Below, piece by piece: positions 1 through 5,921 of a stretch of 5,976 nt of DNA. Positions within the stretch are counted from its first letter, which is position 1, and each line of letters opens with the position of its first letter. Below the pieces are notes generated by a model, which worked only from the letters and a program-made list of their open reading frames with translations, was not told where the DNA came from and did no database searches. The position numbers and the translations under genes were made by a program. Source of the DNA: Ornithinimicrobium sp. (GTDB lineage: Bacteria; Actinomycetota; Actinomycetes; Actinomycetales; Dermatophilaceae); the NCBI GenBank assembly GCA_030145965.1, contig JASKZT010000034.1, positions 1 to 5,976 on the forward strand, in the 5' to 3' direction.

Positions 1-730
<730 letters not shown>

Positions 731-734
<4 letters not shown>

Positions 735-2194
735 GCGCTCGCACCCCCAGCACCGCGTCGGCGCTCGCGTCGGCGTCGGTGCAGGCCCGGGTCACCCCCT
801 CCAAGGCGGACGACCCGCGCAACCCCCGCACCCGCCTGGCCGACCTGCTCGACGACGGCCGCCTGGAGCTGCTCAGCGCGGAGGACGGCTCCGGCTTCCT
901 GGCCGCGGCCGGAACGGTGGACGGGCAGCGGGTGGTGGCCTTCTGCTCCGACGCGACCGTCCAGGGCGGTGCCATGGGCGTCGAGGGGTGCGCGGTCATC
1001 CTCGCCGCCTACGCGCAGGCCCTCGCCGAGGAGGTGCCGGTCGTCGGGCTCTGGCACTCCGGAGGGGCCCGCCTGGCCGAGGGCGTCGCCTCGCTGCACG
1101 CCGTCGGCGAGGTGTTCGCGGTGATGACCCGCGCCTCCGGCGTCGTGCCGCAGATCTCCGTCATCCTCGGCGCGGCGGCCGGTGGCGCCGCCTACGGCCC
1201 CGCACTGACCGACGTCGTCATCATGGCGCCCGAGGGCCGGGTCTTCGTCACCGGCCCGGACGTCGTGCGCTCGGTCACGGGCGAGGCCGTCGACGCGCTG
1301 CGGCTGGGCGGTCCGGAGCCGCACGGCCGCCGCTCCGGCGTCGTCCACGTCGTGACCGAGACCGCCGAGGAGGCCTACGGCCGCGCGCGCCTGCTGTGCA
1401 CGCTCCTCGGCCGGCAGGGCGAGCTGGACGTCGGCGCCGTGCGTGACCGCGACCTCGCGGCGAGCCTGCCCGAGTCGGTCCGGCGCGCCTACGACGTCCA
1501 CCCGCTGGTGGGCGACCTGCTCGACGACGGCTCGCCCGAGGCCGCCCTCGAGCTCTTCCCCCGGTGGGCGCCCAACATCGTCACCACCCTGGGGCGCCTC
1601 GGCGGCCGCACCGTGGGGGTCGTCGCCAACAACCCCCTGCGCCTGGGCGGGTGCCTGGACTCCGCCTCGGCCGAGAAGGCCGCCCGCTTCGTGCGCATGT
1701 GCGACGCCTTCGGCGTGCCCCTCGTCGTGCTCGTCGACGTGCCCGGCTACCTGCCCGGGGTCGGGCAGGAGTGGGACGGCGTCGTGCGCCGCGGCGCCAA
1801 GCTCCTGCACGCCTTCGCCGAGGCGGTGGTGCCGCGCGTGACGCTCGTGACCCGCAAGACCTACGGCGGCGCCTACATCGCCATGAACGCCCGCGCCCTC
1901 GGCGCGAGCCGCGTCCTCGCCTGGCCGGGCGCGGAGGTGGCGGTCATGGGCCACGTGGCCGCCGTCCGCATCCTGCACCGCCGTCGGCTGGCCGAGGTCG
2001 ACGAGGCCGAGCGGCCCCGCGTGGAGCAGGAGCTGGCCGAGCGGCACGCCGAGCAGACCGGCGGCCTGGCACGCGCGCTCGAGATCGGCGTCGTCGACGA
2101 GGTCGTCGAGCCCACGGTCACCCGCTCGACGCTGGCGGCCGCCCTCGCCGCGGCCCCGCAGCGGCGCGGCCGGCACGGCAACATCCCGCTCTGA
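731..2194 (+). CDS. accD6: acyl-CoA carboxylase beta (carboxyltransferase) subunit, AccD6-like
   Basis: This is the carboxyltransferase subunit of a biotin-dependent acyl-CoA carboxylase, which moves CO2 from carboxybiotin on a separate alpha subunit to acetyl-CoA (and possibly propionyl-CoA), giving malonyl-CoA for FAS-II. Length is 487 aa, close to mycobacterial AccD6 and shorter than PccB/AccD5 at the N-terminus. Two crotonase-like halves are visible. The N-half has SGGARLAEG (110-118) and GAAAGGAAYGPALTD (147-161). The C-half has VDVPGYLPG (335-343), TYGGAYIAM (377-385) and AWPGAEVAVMG (397-407), and the protein ends in the typical GNIPL. The position that is Asp in propionyl-CoA carboxylases (GGAYD) is Ile383 here, which favours acetyl-CoA use; this residue assignment is from memory. 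The GTG start overlaps the fabF stop as GTGA, with GGAG (721-724) six bases upstream. The order fabF-accD matches kasB-accD6 of mycobacteria. The family is certain; substrate range is inferred. Confidence 0.93.
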
Positions 2195-2198
2195 GGGC

Positions 2199-2230
2199 CC
2201 GGCGTGCCCGTCCCCGGAGGGGTGCGCCGG
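2199..2230 (+). terminator. weak hairpin after the carboxylase gene
   Basis: Outer arms CCGGCG (2199-2204) and CGCCGG (2225-2230) enclose a short inner CCCC/GGGG stem (2212-2215 and 2219-2222). There is an asymmetric internal loop and no T-tract. It sits immediately after the carboxylase stop and before the putative promoter of the glycosyltransferase, so it could end or attenuate the FAS-II transcript. In a genome this GC-rich, such a structure can occur by chance. Confidence 0.3.
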
Positions 2231-2236
2231 CGCGGG

Positions 2237-2242
2237 TAGGCT
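2237..2242 (+). promoter_or_regulatory. -10 element TAGGCT for the glycosyltransferase, probably leaderless
   Basis: TAGGCT ends nine bases before the ATG at 2252, so transcription would begin at or within a few bases of the start codon. No Shine-Dalgarno sequence lies at a usable distance; GGAGGGG at 2216-2222 is about 29 bases from the ATG. No clear -35 is seen. This fits leaderless mRNAs, which are common in actinobacteria. Confidence 0.5.
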
Positions 2243-2251
2243 CGCCGGACC

Positions 2252-3379
2252 ATGCACATCCTGCGCGTCGCCAACTTCGTGAGCCCGACGTCCGGTGGCA
2301 TCAAGACCGCCCTGCGGGCGTGGGGCGAGCACTACCGCGAGCTGGGCCACCGTGCGACCCTCATCGTCCCGGGGCCGGGGCCCGAGATCAGCGAGGAGCC
2401 CCAGGGCACGGTCTTCCGGGTGCCCGCGACGCCGATCCCCGGTGCGGGCTACTCCCTCATGTGGGACCGCCGCGGCCTGTCCCGTCTCATGGACGCCATC
2501 GGCCCGGACGTCCTCGAGGTCTCCGACCGTGCCACGACCCGGTGGATGGGCCGCTGGGCCCGGCGCCGGGGCATCGGCTCGACGATGATCAGCCACGAGC
2601 ACATGACCGGCATCATGGTCCGCCGCACGCCGGTGCCCGACCGGCCGGCCGTCTGGATGGCCGACGTCGTCAACCGGCTCAGCGCCCACGACTACGACGC
2701 GATCGTCTGCCCCAGCCGGTTCGCCGCGGAGGAGTGGCACCGCAACGGCCTGGACGCCCACGTCGTGCCCCTCGGCGTCGACCTCGAGACCTTCTCGCCC
2801 ACCGCCGACCCGGCGGCGTACCGGCCCCCGGCGCCCGGCGAGCGGGTCCGGCTCGTCCACTGCGGGAGGCTCTCGCCCGAGAAGCGGCCGGCCCTGTCCA
2901 TCGAGACGGTCCGCGAGCTCGTCCGGCGCGGCACGGACGTCGAGATGACGGTCTTCGGCCACGGCCCCCTGCGCGACGAGCTGCTCGAGCGCGCGAGCGA
3001 CCTTCCCGTCGTCTTCCACTCCTACATCACCGACCGGACCGAGCTGGCGGCCAAGATGGGCGCCGCCGACGTCGCCGTCGCTCCGGGACCCCTGGAGACC
3101 TTCGGCCTCGCCGCGCTAGAGGTCATGGCCTGCGGGGTGCCGGCCGTCTGCACCGACGAGGGGGCCCTGCAGGAGGTCGTGGGCGAGGGGGGCTACGTCG
3201 CCCGCTCCAACCCCGCCGCCTTCGCCGACGGCGTCGAGGCGCTGCTCGACCGCCCCCGGTCGCACGTGCGCGCCCGCGAGCAGGCCGAGCGCTTCAACTG
3301 GCGCGCCTCCGCCGAGCGGATGCTGGCCATCCACGAGGCCGTGCTCGCTCGTCCTCGCCGGCGCCCGGCCCGGCACTGA
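2252..3379 (+). CDS. GT4-family glycosyltransferase (GT-B fold)
   Basis: A 375-aa retaining glycosyltransferase that likely transfers a sugar from a nucleotide donor to a lipid or glycan acceptor at the cytoplasmic membrane face. The N-terminal acceptor domain opens with MHILRVANFVSPTSGG, with the Gly-rich loop at 14-17 followed by KTAL; this opening is typical of a bacterial GT4 subgroup and supports the ATG chosen. SHEH (114-117) is in the usual acceptor-side active-site region. The donor domain starts near 170 and carries VPLGVD (172-177), GRLSPEKRP (205-213, phosphate-binding Arg206/Lys211), and the EX7E motif Glu282/Glu290 within ETFGLAALEVMACG. There is no signal peptide or membrane segment; the basic C-terminus (RPRRRPARH) could help membrane contact. 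The gene sits between the FAS-II genes and DUF3145. A mannosyltransferase of the PimB/PimC/MgtA group is one possibility, but donor and acceptor cannot be read from the sequence. Confidence 0.9.
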   Translation: MHILRVANFVSPTSGGIKTALRAWGEHYRELGHRATLIVPGPGPEISEEPQGTVFRVPATPIPGAGYSLMWDRRGLSRLMDAIGPDVLEVSDRATTRWMGRWARRRGIGSTMISHEHMTGIMVRRTPVPDRPAVWMADVVNRLSAHDYDAIVCPSRFAAEEWHRNGLDAHVVPLGVDLETFSPTADPAAYRPPAPGERVRLVHCGRLSPEKRPALSIETVRELVRRGTDVEMTVFGHGPLRDELLERASDLPVVFHSYITDRTELAAKMGAADVAVAPGPLETFGLAALEVMACGVPAVCTDEGALQEVVGEGGYVARSNPAAFADGVEALLDRPRSHVRAREQAERFNWRASAERMLAIHEAVLARPRRRPARH

Positions 3380-3384
3380 GCCTC

Positions 3385-3415
3385 CCGGCACCGCCGAGGG
3401 CCCACCCGGTGTCGG
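3385..3415. terminator. hairpin in convergent gap (first)
   Basis: Arms at 3385-3393 (CCGGCACCG) and 3407-3415 (CGGTGTCGG) pair over nine positions with one G-U when read as RNA from the plus strand; the loop is 13 bases. It follows the glycosyltransferase stop at 3379 by five bases. There is no T-tract. Confidence 0.4.
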
Positions 3416-3416
3416 C

Positions 3417-3442
3417 GCCCGCACCTCACAGGCGGTGCGGGC
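3417..3442. terminator. bidirectional terminator hairpin between convergent genes
   Basis: A perfect 9-bp inverted repeat: GCCCGCACC at 3417-3425 and GGTGCGGGC at 3434-3442, with an 8-base loop. It lies midway between the converging glycosyltransferase (stop 3379) and DUF3145 gene (stop codon 3473-3475), so it can serve both strands. No U-run follows on either strand, as is often so for actinobacterial terminators. Confidence 0.6.
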
Positions 3443-3472
3443 ACGACGACGCAGGACGGGACGAGGGTCGGC

Positions 3473-3988
3473 TCAGCCGACCTTGTGCAGCCAGGTGGGC
3501 GGCGCGCCCTCCCCGGCGTGGCGGAACTGCTCGAGCTCGGTGTCCCAGGCGGCCCCCAGCGCGCGGTCCAGCTCGGCCACGAGCGTGGCCGCGCTGCCGG
3601 CGGCGGCCTCGACCAGGCTGCGCAGGCGGTCCTCGTTGACGACGACGTCACCGTTGGCCGACAGGCGTGCCTGGTGGATGCCCAGGGCGGGGGTGTGGGT
3701 CCAGCGCATCCCGTCGCTGCCGCGGCTGGCTTCCTCGACGACCTCGTACCGCAGGCCGTCCCAGCCGCGCATCGCGCTGGCGATGAGCGCACCCGTGCCG
3801 GCCTCGCCGGTCCACGAGAACTCGGTGCGCATCGTGCCCGGCTGGGCCGGCTGCGGCACCCAGTCGAGGCTGACGCGCGTGTCGAGGACCCCCTCGAGGG
3901 CCCAGGAGATGTGCGGGCACAACGCGGTGGGCGTGGAGTGGATGAAGACCACGCCACGCGTCATGACTCTGGGCATGACGACGGACAT
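3473..3988 (-). CDS. DUF3145 family protein
   Basis: A 171-aa soluble protein of unknown function from a family found in actinobacteria. Recognisable family features in order are RGVVFIHSTPTALCPH (11-26), a DW pair in SLDWVPQPAQPGT (40-52), EFSWTGEAGTG (56-66), RGWDGLRYEV (74-83), and the C-terminal ELEQFRHAGEGAPPTWLH (151-168). There is no signal peptide or membrane segment. The ATG at 3988 is chosen because AGGAGG (complement of 3995-4000) lies six bases upstream; internal Met5 and Met9 are weaker alternatives, though many relatives begin near Met9 (MTRGV). The family is usually encoded next to fabF; in Streptomyces it directly follows the fabD-fabH-acpP-fabF cluster. Here it faces that cluster across the glycosyltransferase gene. 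A role tied to fatty acid synthesis is plausible from context only. Confidence 0.92.
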   Translation of the reverse strand: MSVVMPRVMTRGVVFIHSTPTALCPHISWALEGVLDTRVSLDWVPQPAQPGTMRTEFSWTGEAGTGALIASAMRGWDGLRYEVVEEASRGSDGMRWTHTPALGIHQARLSANGDVVVNEDRLRSLVEAAAGSAATLVAELDRALGAAWDTELEQFRHAGEGAPPTWLHKVG

Positions 3989-3994
3989 CCTGGA

Positions 3995-4000
3995 CCTCCT
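3995..4000 (-). promoter_or_regulatory. Shine-Dalgarno site of the DUF3145 gene
   Basis: The complement of 3995-4000 reads AGGAGG, six bases before the ATG at 3988. It decides between three closely spaced in-frame ATG codons in favour of the first. Confidence 0.8.
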
Positions 4001-4085
4001 GTGTGGTGAGGGACGTCTTCCCCAACGACCTCGACCACCCCGGTGGAGCCCACGGCTGCCACGCGCGCTATGCGGTTGTGGTCAC

Positions 4086-4114
4086 ATTGTGCTCCTTCGC
4101 CACTCCTGTATCAA
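4086..4114 (-). promoter_or_regulatory. sigma-70-type promoter for the DUF3145 gene
   Basis: On the minus strand, TTGATA (4114-4109) and CACAAT (4091-4086) are separated by exactly 17 bases. Transcription would start near 4079, giving a leader of about 90 bases. The -35 matches the consensus at five of six positions (TTGACA) and the -10 at four of six. A single GTCACA (4081-4086, plus strand) abuts the -10. Confidence 0.55.
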
Positions 4115-4136
4115 GTGCCACGGCATGTTGGTCCTG

Positions 4137-4158
4137 CCGGCGTGCCGCGACACGCCGG
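4137..4158. repeat. perfect inverted repeat between the divergent promoters
   Basis: CCGGCGTG (4137-4144) and CACGCCGG (4151-4158) are perfect complements with a 6-base centre. It lies outside both predicted transcripts, so it may be an operator or an untranscribed hairpin. No matching regulator is recognised. Confidence 0.5.
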
Positions 4159-4160
4159 AC

Positions 4161-4203
4161 GCAGGGACCCGGAGCCCGCGTTCTCGTGGGTCTCGAGCCC
4201 TGC
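4161..4203. repeat. nested inverted repeats
   Basis: GCAGGG (4161-4166) is complementary to CCCTGC (4198-4203), and within them GACCC pairs with GGGTC and CCCGCG pairs with CGTGGG with one G-U. The nested pairings could fold into one long imperfect hairpin. Function is unknown; chance is possible at this GC content. Confidence 0.35.
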
Positions 4204-4225
4204 GGGCGCCACATGAGACTCATTT

Positions 4226-4240
4226 GTCACATCCGTCACA
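4226..4240 (+). promoter_or_regulatory. GTCACA direct repeat, candidate MtrA binding site
   Basis: GTCACA occurs at 4226-4231 and again at 4235-4240, giving a 9-bp period on the same helix turn order. It ends 15 bp before the -35 of the NlpC/P60 promoter and is centred near -58 relative to the predicted start, a normal activator position. The actinobacterial response regulator MtrA is known to bind direct repeats of GTCACA-like or GTAACA-like hexamers and to control cell-wall hydrolases, including NlpC/P60 enzymes and Rpf proteins. Assignment to MtrA is inference from motif and target gene. Confidence 0.5.
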
Positions 4241-4255
4241 ACACGCCGCTGAGAC

Positions 4256-4284
4256 TTGGTCATTTCGTGATCTTTTCGTAACCT
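4256..4284 (+). promoter_or_regulatory. sigma-70-type promoter for the NlpC/P60 gene
   Basis: TTGGTC (4256-4261) and TAACCT (4279-4284) are spaced by 17 bases, in the most AT-rich part of the intergenic region. Transcription would start near 4291, leaving a leader of about 117 bases before the ATG at 4408. Confidence 0.65.
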
Positions 4285-4398
4285 ACATCAGGCGCGTTCG
4301 TCCCCTTTGTCCTCGACGCGTCCGTCCCGTCCCGTGACGACCGTCGTTCCCGTGCGCCGGTCGACCCCGAAGACGAGGCCGTGGTCACCCGCGGCCCC

Positions 4399-4404
4399 GG
4401 AGGT
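4399..4404 (+). promoter_or_regulatory. Shine-Dalgarno site of the NlpC/P60 gene
   Basis: GGAGGT at 4399-4404 lies three to four bases before ATG 4408. It selects this start over the in-frame GTG at 4381, which has no ribosome binding site and would add nine residues ahead of the signal peptide. Confidence 0.7.
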
Positions 4405-4407
4405 CCC

Positions 4408-5373
4408 ATGAAGCCCACTGCCCAGCTCCGCGCCAAGCACCGCACGTCCGCGGCCGCCCCCCGCAACGGCGCCGCCGCCCTGATCATCGGCGGCCTCGTC
4501 GCCGGTACCGTCGCGACCGCCGGCGCGGCCACGCTGACCCAGCCGTCCCCGGACGCCTCGGACCTCAGCGCCAGCCTCACCGGGGCCGTCCGCCCCTCGA
4601 CCCCGTCGCCGGAGACGCCCCAGGAGGTCCCCACGCCGCACCGGGTCAGCTTCGACAGCGCCTCGCTCGAGCAGCTGCGCGAGCAGAGCGCCGCCGACCG
4701 CAGCCAGGCCCGCTCGGCCCCCGAGGACGCCGCGTCGGTGACCACGCTGCTCGCCGACTCGACCTTCTCCGGCACGACGATCGAGCCGGTCGCCGAGGAG
4801 GAGACCGTCGTCGAGGAGCCCGCTCCCGTGGCGGAGGAGCCGGTCGCCGAGGCCGCGCCCGCCCCCGTCGTGGAGGAGCCCGCCCCCGTCGTGGAGGAGC
4901 CGGCCCAGGAGACCCAGGCCGCCGCGCCGGTCCAGCAGGCCGCGCCCCAGCAGGCCGCCCCGGTCCAGCAGGCCGCCCCGGTCCAGCAGGCCGCGCCGGT
5001 CCAGCAGGCCGCACCGGTCCAGCAGGCCGCCCCCGCCCCGGTCGGTGGTGGCGTGCTCGGCGTGGCCGCGGCCTACGTCGGCTACCCCTACGTGCTCTAC
5101 GGCACCCCGCCGCAGTCCTTCGACTGCTCCGCCTACACCTGGTGGGTCTTCCAGCAGGCCGGCATCAGCATCCCCCGCTCGGTCGCGGGCCAGAAGGCCG
5201 CGGTCACCCAGGTGAGCAACCCCCAGCCGGGCGACCTGGTCTTCTACAACGACTGGCACCACGTCGGCATCTACGCCGGCAACGGCATGACCTACGAGGC
5301 CCTCAACCCGGGCACGGGCGTGCGCTACGGCAAGATGTTCACCTCCAACGTCTGGTACGGCCGCATCGGCTGA
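4408..5373 (+). CDS. secreted NlpC/P60 family peptidoglycan endopeptidase
   Basis: A 321-aa exported cysteine peptidase that likely cleaves peptide stems of peptidoglycan during wall growth or cell separation. The N-terminus has a basic region (1-19), a hydrophobic segment (21-41) and a plausible signal peptidase site after AGA at 38-40. Residues 45-125 are low-complexity and polar. Next come Glu/Pro-rich VVEEPAP repeats (about 127-168) and six AAPVQQ-type repeats (172-206), which probably form an extended wall-spanning linker. The NlpC/P60 domain covers about 215-321: nucleophile Cys240 in FDCSAY, His285 in HHVGIYAG, and Glu297 twelve residues later. This fits the Cys-His-Glu set described for mycobacterial RipA. 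The usual DCSG is DCSA here, and no LysM or SH3b domain is present. The gene is monocistronic, with its own promoter and a strong hairpin downstream. Family is certain; the bond cleaved is not known. Confidence 0.92.
   Translation: MKPTAQLRAKHRTSAAAPRNGAAALIIGGLVAGTVATAGAATLTQPSPDASDLSASLTGAVRPSTPSPETPQEVPTPHRVSFDSASLEQLREQSAADRSQARSAPEDAASVTTLLADSTFSGTTIEPVAEEETVVEEPAPVAEEPVAEAAPAPVVEEPAPVVEEPAQETQAAAPVQQAAPQQAAPVQQAAPVQQAAPVQQAAPVQQAAPAPVGGGVLGVAAAYVGYPYVLYGTPPQSFDCSAYTWWVFQQAGISIPRSVAGQKAAVTQVSNPQPGDLVFYNDWHHVGIYAGNGMTYEALNPGTGVRYGKMFTSNVWYGRIG
4858..4899 (+). repeat. 21-bp tandem direct repeat (two copies) in the linker
   Basis: Positions 4858-4878 and 4879-4899 are identical 21-base units encoding PAPVVEE. 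Less exact copies of the same peptide flank them (from about 4808). They keep the reading frame and extend the Glu/Pro-rich linker. Confidence 0.8.
4921..5025 (+). repeat. 18-bp tandem repeats encoding AAPVQQ
   Basis: There are six consecutive units. Five are 18 bases (starting 4921, 4954, 4972, 4990 and 5008) and encode AAPVQQ; the second (4939-4953) is 15 bases and lacks the Val codon. Units differ only at the third base of the second or third codon, and those at 4954 and 4972 are identical, which suggests recent slippage or recombination. All are in frame. Confidence 0.9.
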
Positions 5374-5391
5374 CACCGGTCCCGACCTTCC

Positions 5392-5430
5392 CGCAGGACC
5401 CCCGTGACCGCTGGTCGCGGGGGTCCTGCG
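5392..5430 (+). terminator. strong hairpin terminator after the NlpC/P60 gene
   Basis: Arms 5392-5409 and 5413-5430 pair over 18 bp, with one G-U, around a GCT triloop. The hairpin starts 18 bases after the stop codon. No T-run follows, so it would be a U-less terminator or an mRNA 3' end stabiliser. It separates the gene from the CBS-domain gene. Confidence 0.75.
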
Positions 5431-5460
5431 CGTTCCCGGACGGGCTCCGACGCCCCGTGC

Positions 5461-5466
5461 TAACGT
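5461..5466 (+). promoter_or_regulatory. -10 element TAACGT for the CBS-domain gene, probably leaderless
   Basis: TAACGT ends five bases before the ATG at 5472, so transcription would start at about the first base of the start codon. There is no Shine-Dalgarno sequence before this ATG. No clear -35 is seen. Confidence 0.5.
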
Positions 5467-5471
5467 CGAGC

Positions 5472-5891
5472 ATGCGCGTCGCCGACCTCCTCAGGAAGAA
5501 GGGCAGCTCGGTGGTCACCCTGCCCTCCGCCGCGACCGTCGCCCAGCTCCTGGAGACCCTCGACGACCACCACATCGGTGCCGTCGTCGTCCTCGACGAC
5601 GACCAGGTCGTCGGGATCGTCTCCGAGCGCGACGTCGTCCACCACCTGCGGGCGGGGCTGGACCACGCCTCACCGCTGTCCCGGATCATGAGCCCGGACG
5701 TCCAGGTCGTCACCGCCGAGGACGACCTCGTCTCCCTCGCCACCACGATGACCGAGCGACGGCTGCGTCACCTGCCCGTCGTCGAGGACGGCGCCCTGCG
5801 CGGCATCGTCTCCATCGGGGACGTCGTCAAGGCGCGCCTGGACGCGCTCGAGGCCGAGCGCGACATGCTCGAGGACTACCTGCACCGGTGA
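5472..5891 (+). CDS. small two-CBS-domain protein
   Basis: A 139-aa cytosolic protein made almost only of a CBS pair (Bateman module), a fold that binds adenine nucleotides such as AMP, ATP or NAD and often acts as an energy sensor. CBS1 spans about 14-59 and ends with GIVSERDVV (48-56). CBS2 spans about 76-121, with RLRHLPVV (97-104) and GIVSIGDVV (111-119); the Asp of each S-x-x-D motif is the usual ribose contact. The last 20 residues are a charged helix. There is no fused enzyme or transporter domain, so it may act in trans or as a dimer of unknown partner. The ATG is set by the -10 element directly before it and by the start of the CBS fold. It differs from mycobacterial Hrp1 in sequence and is not assigned to it. 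The stop is followed 30 bases later by a tRNA gene. Confidence 0.9.
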   Translation: MRVADLLRKKGSSVVTLPSAATVAQLLETLDDHHIGAVVVLDDDQVVGIVSERDVVHHLRAGLDHASPLSRIMSPDVQVVTAEDDLVSLATTMTERRLRHLPVVEDGALRGIVSIGDVVKARLDALEAERDMLEDYLHR

Positions 5892-5906
5892 CCTGCGCTG
5901 CCCCGT

Positions 5907-5912
5907 TAGGAT
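5907..5912 (+). promoter_or_regulatory. -10 element TAGGAT for the tRNA gene
   Basis: TAGGAT ends nine bases before the first base of the tRNA, so the primary transcript would carry only a few 5' bases. No good -35 stands at 16-18 bases upstream; that stretch falls in the last codons of the CBS gene. Confidence 0.5.
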
Positions 5913-5921
5913 CGGACGCCG

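Larger units (their letters stand above)
3989..4407. other. divergent intergenic region, 419 bp without a gene
   Basis: This gap separates the DUF3145 gene (leftward) from the NlpC/P60 gene (rightward). It holds one promoter for each gene, a GTCACA direct repeat, inverted repeats between the promoters, and leaders of about 90 bases (left) and 117 bases (right). Local GC falls at 4205-4290, as expected for promoter DNA. Open frames crossing it, for example 4003-4281 on the plus strand, show no protein-like composition and no ribosome binding site. Confidence 0.75.

Noticed and set aside
1564..3639. A 691-codon open frame on the plus strand in another frame
   Set aside because: It is Arg/Pro/Gly/Ala-rich, spans two unrelated genes and their intergenic region, and shows no recognisable motif; it is a GC-bias shadow.
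4072..4090. TGTG-GT-CACA as a Crp- or GntR-type operator near the DUF3145 -10
   Set aside because: The spacing does not match TGTGA-N6-TCACA and the palindrome is short; a single occurrence is too weak to call.
4003..4281. A 92-codon open frame in the divergent intergenic region
   Set aside because: It has no ribosome binding site, its composition is not protein-like, and it runs through both promoters and the inverted repeats.
4381..4407. GTG at 4381 as the start of the NlpC/P60 gene
   Set aside because: There is no Shine-Dalgarno sequence before it, whereas GGAGGT stands just before ATG 4408, which also gives a normal signal peptide.
4291..4407. Cyclic di-AMP (ydaO) riboswitch before the NlpC/P60 gene
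   Set aside because: I looked for the conserved core segments known from actinobacterial examples and did not find them.
4288..5376. Minus-strand open frame rich in Gly/Leu/Asp repeats opposite the hydrolase gene
   Set aside because: Its repeats are only the reverse complement of the EEPAPV/AAPVQQ codons; there are no independent signs of coding.
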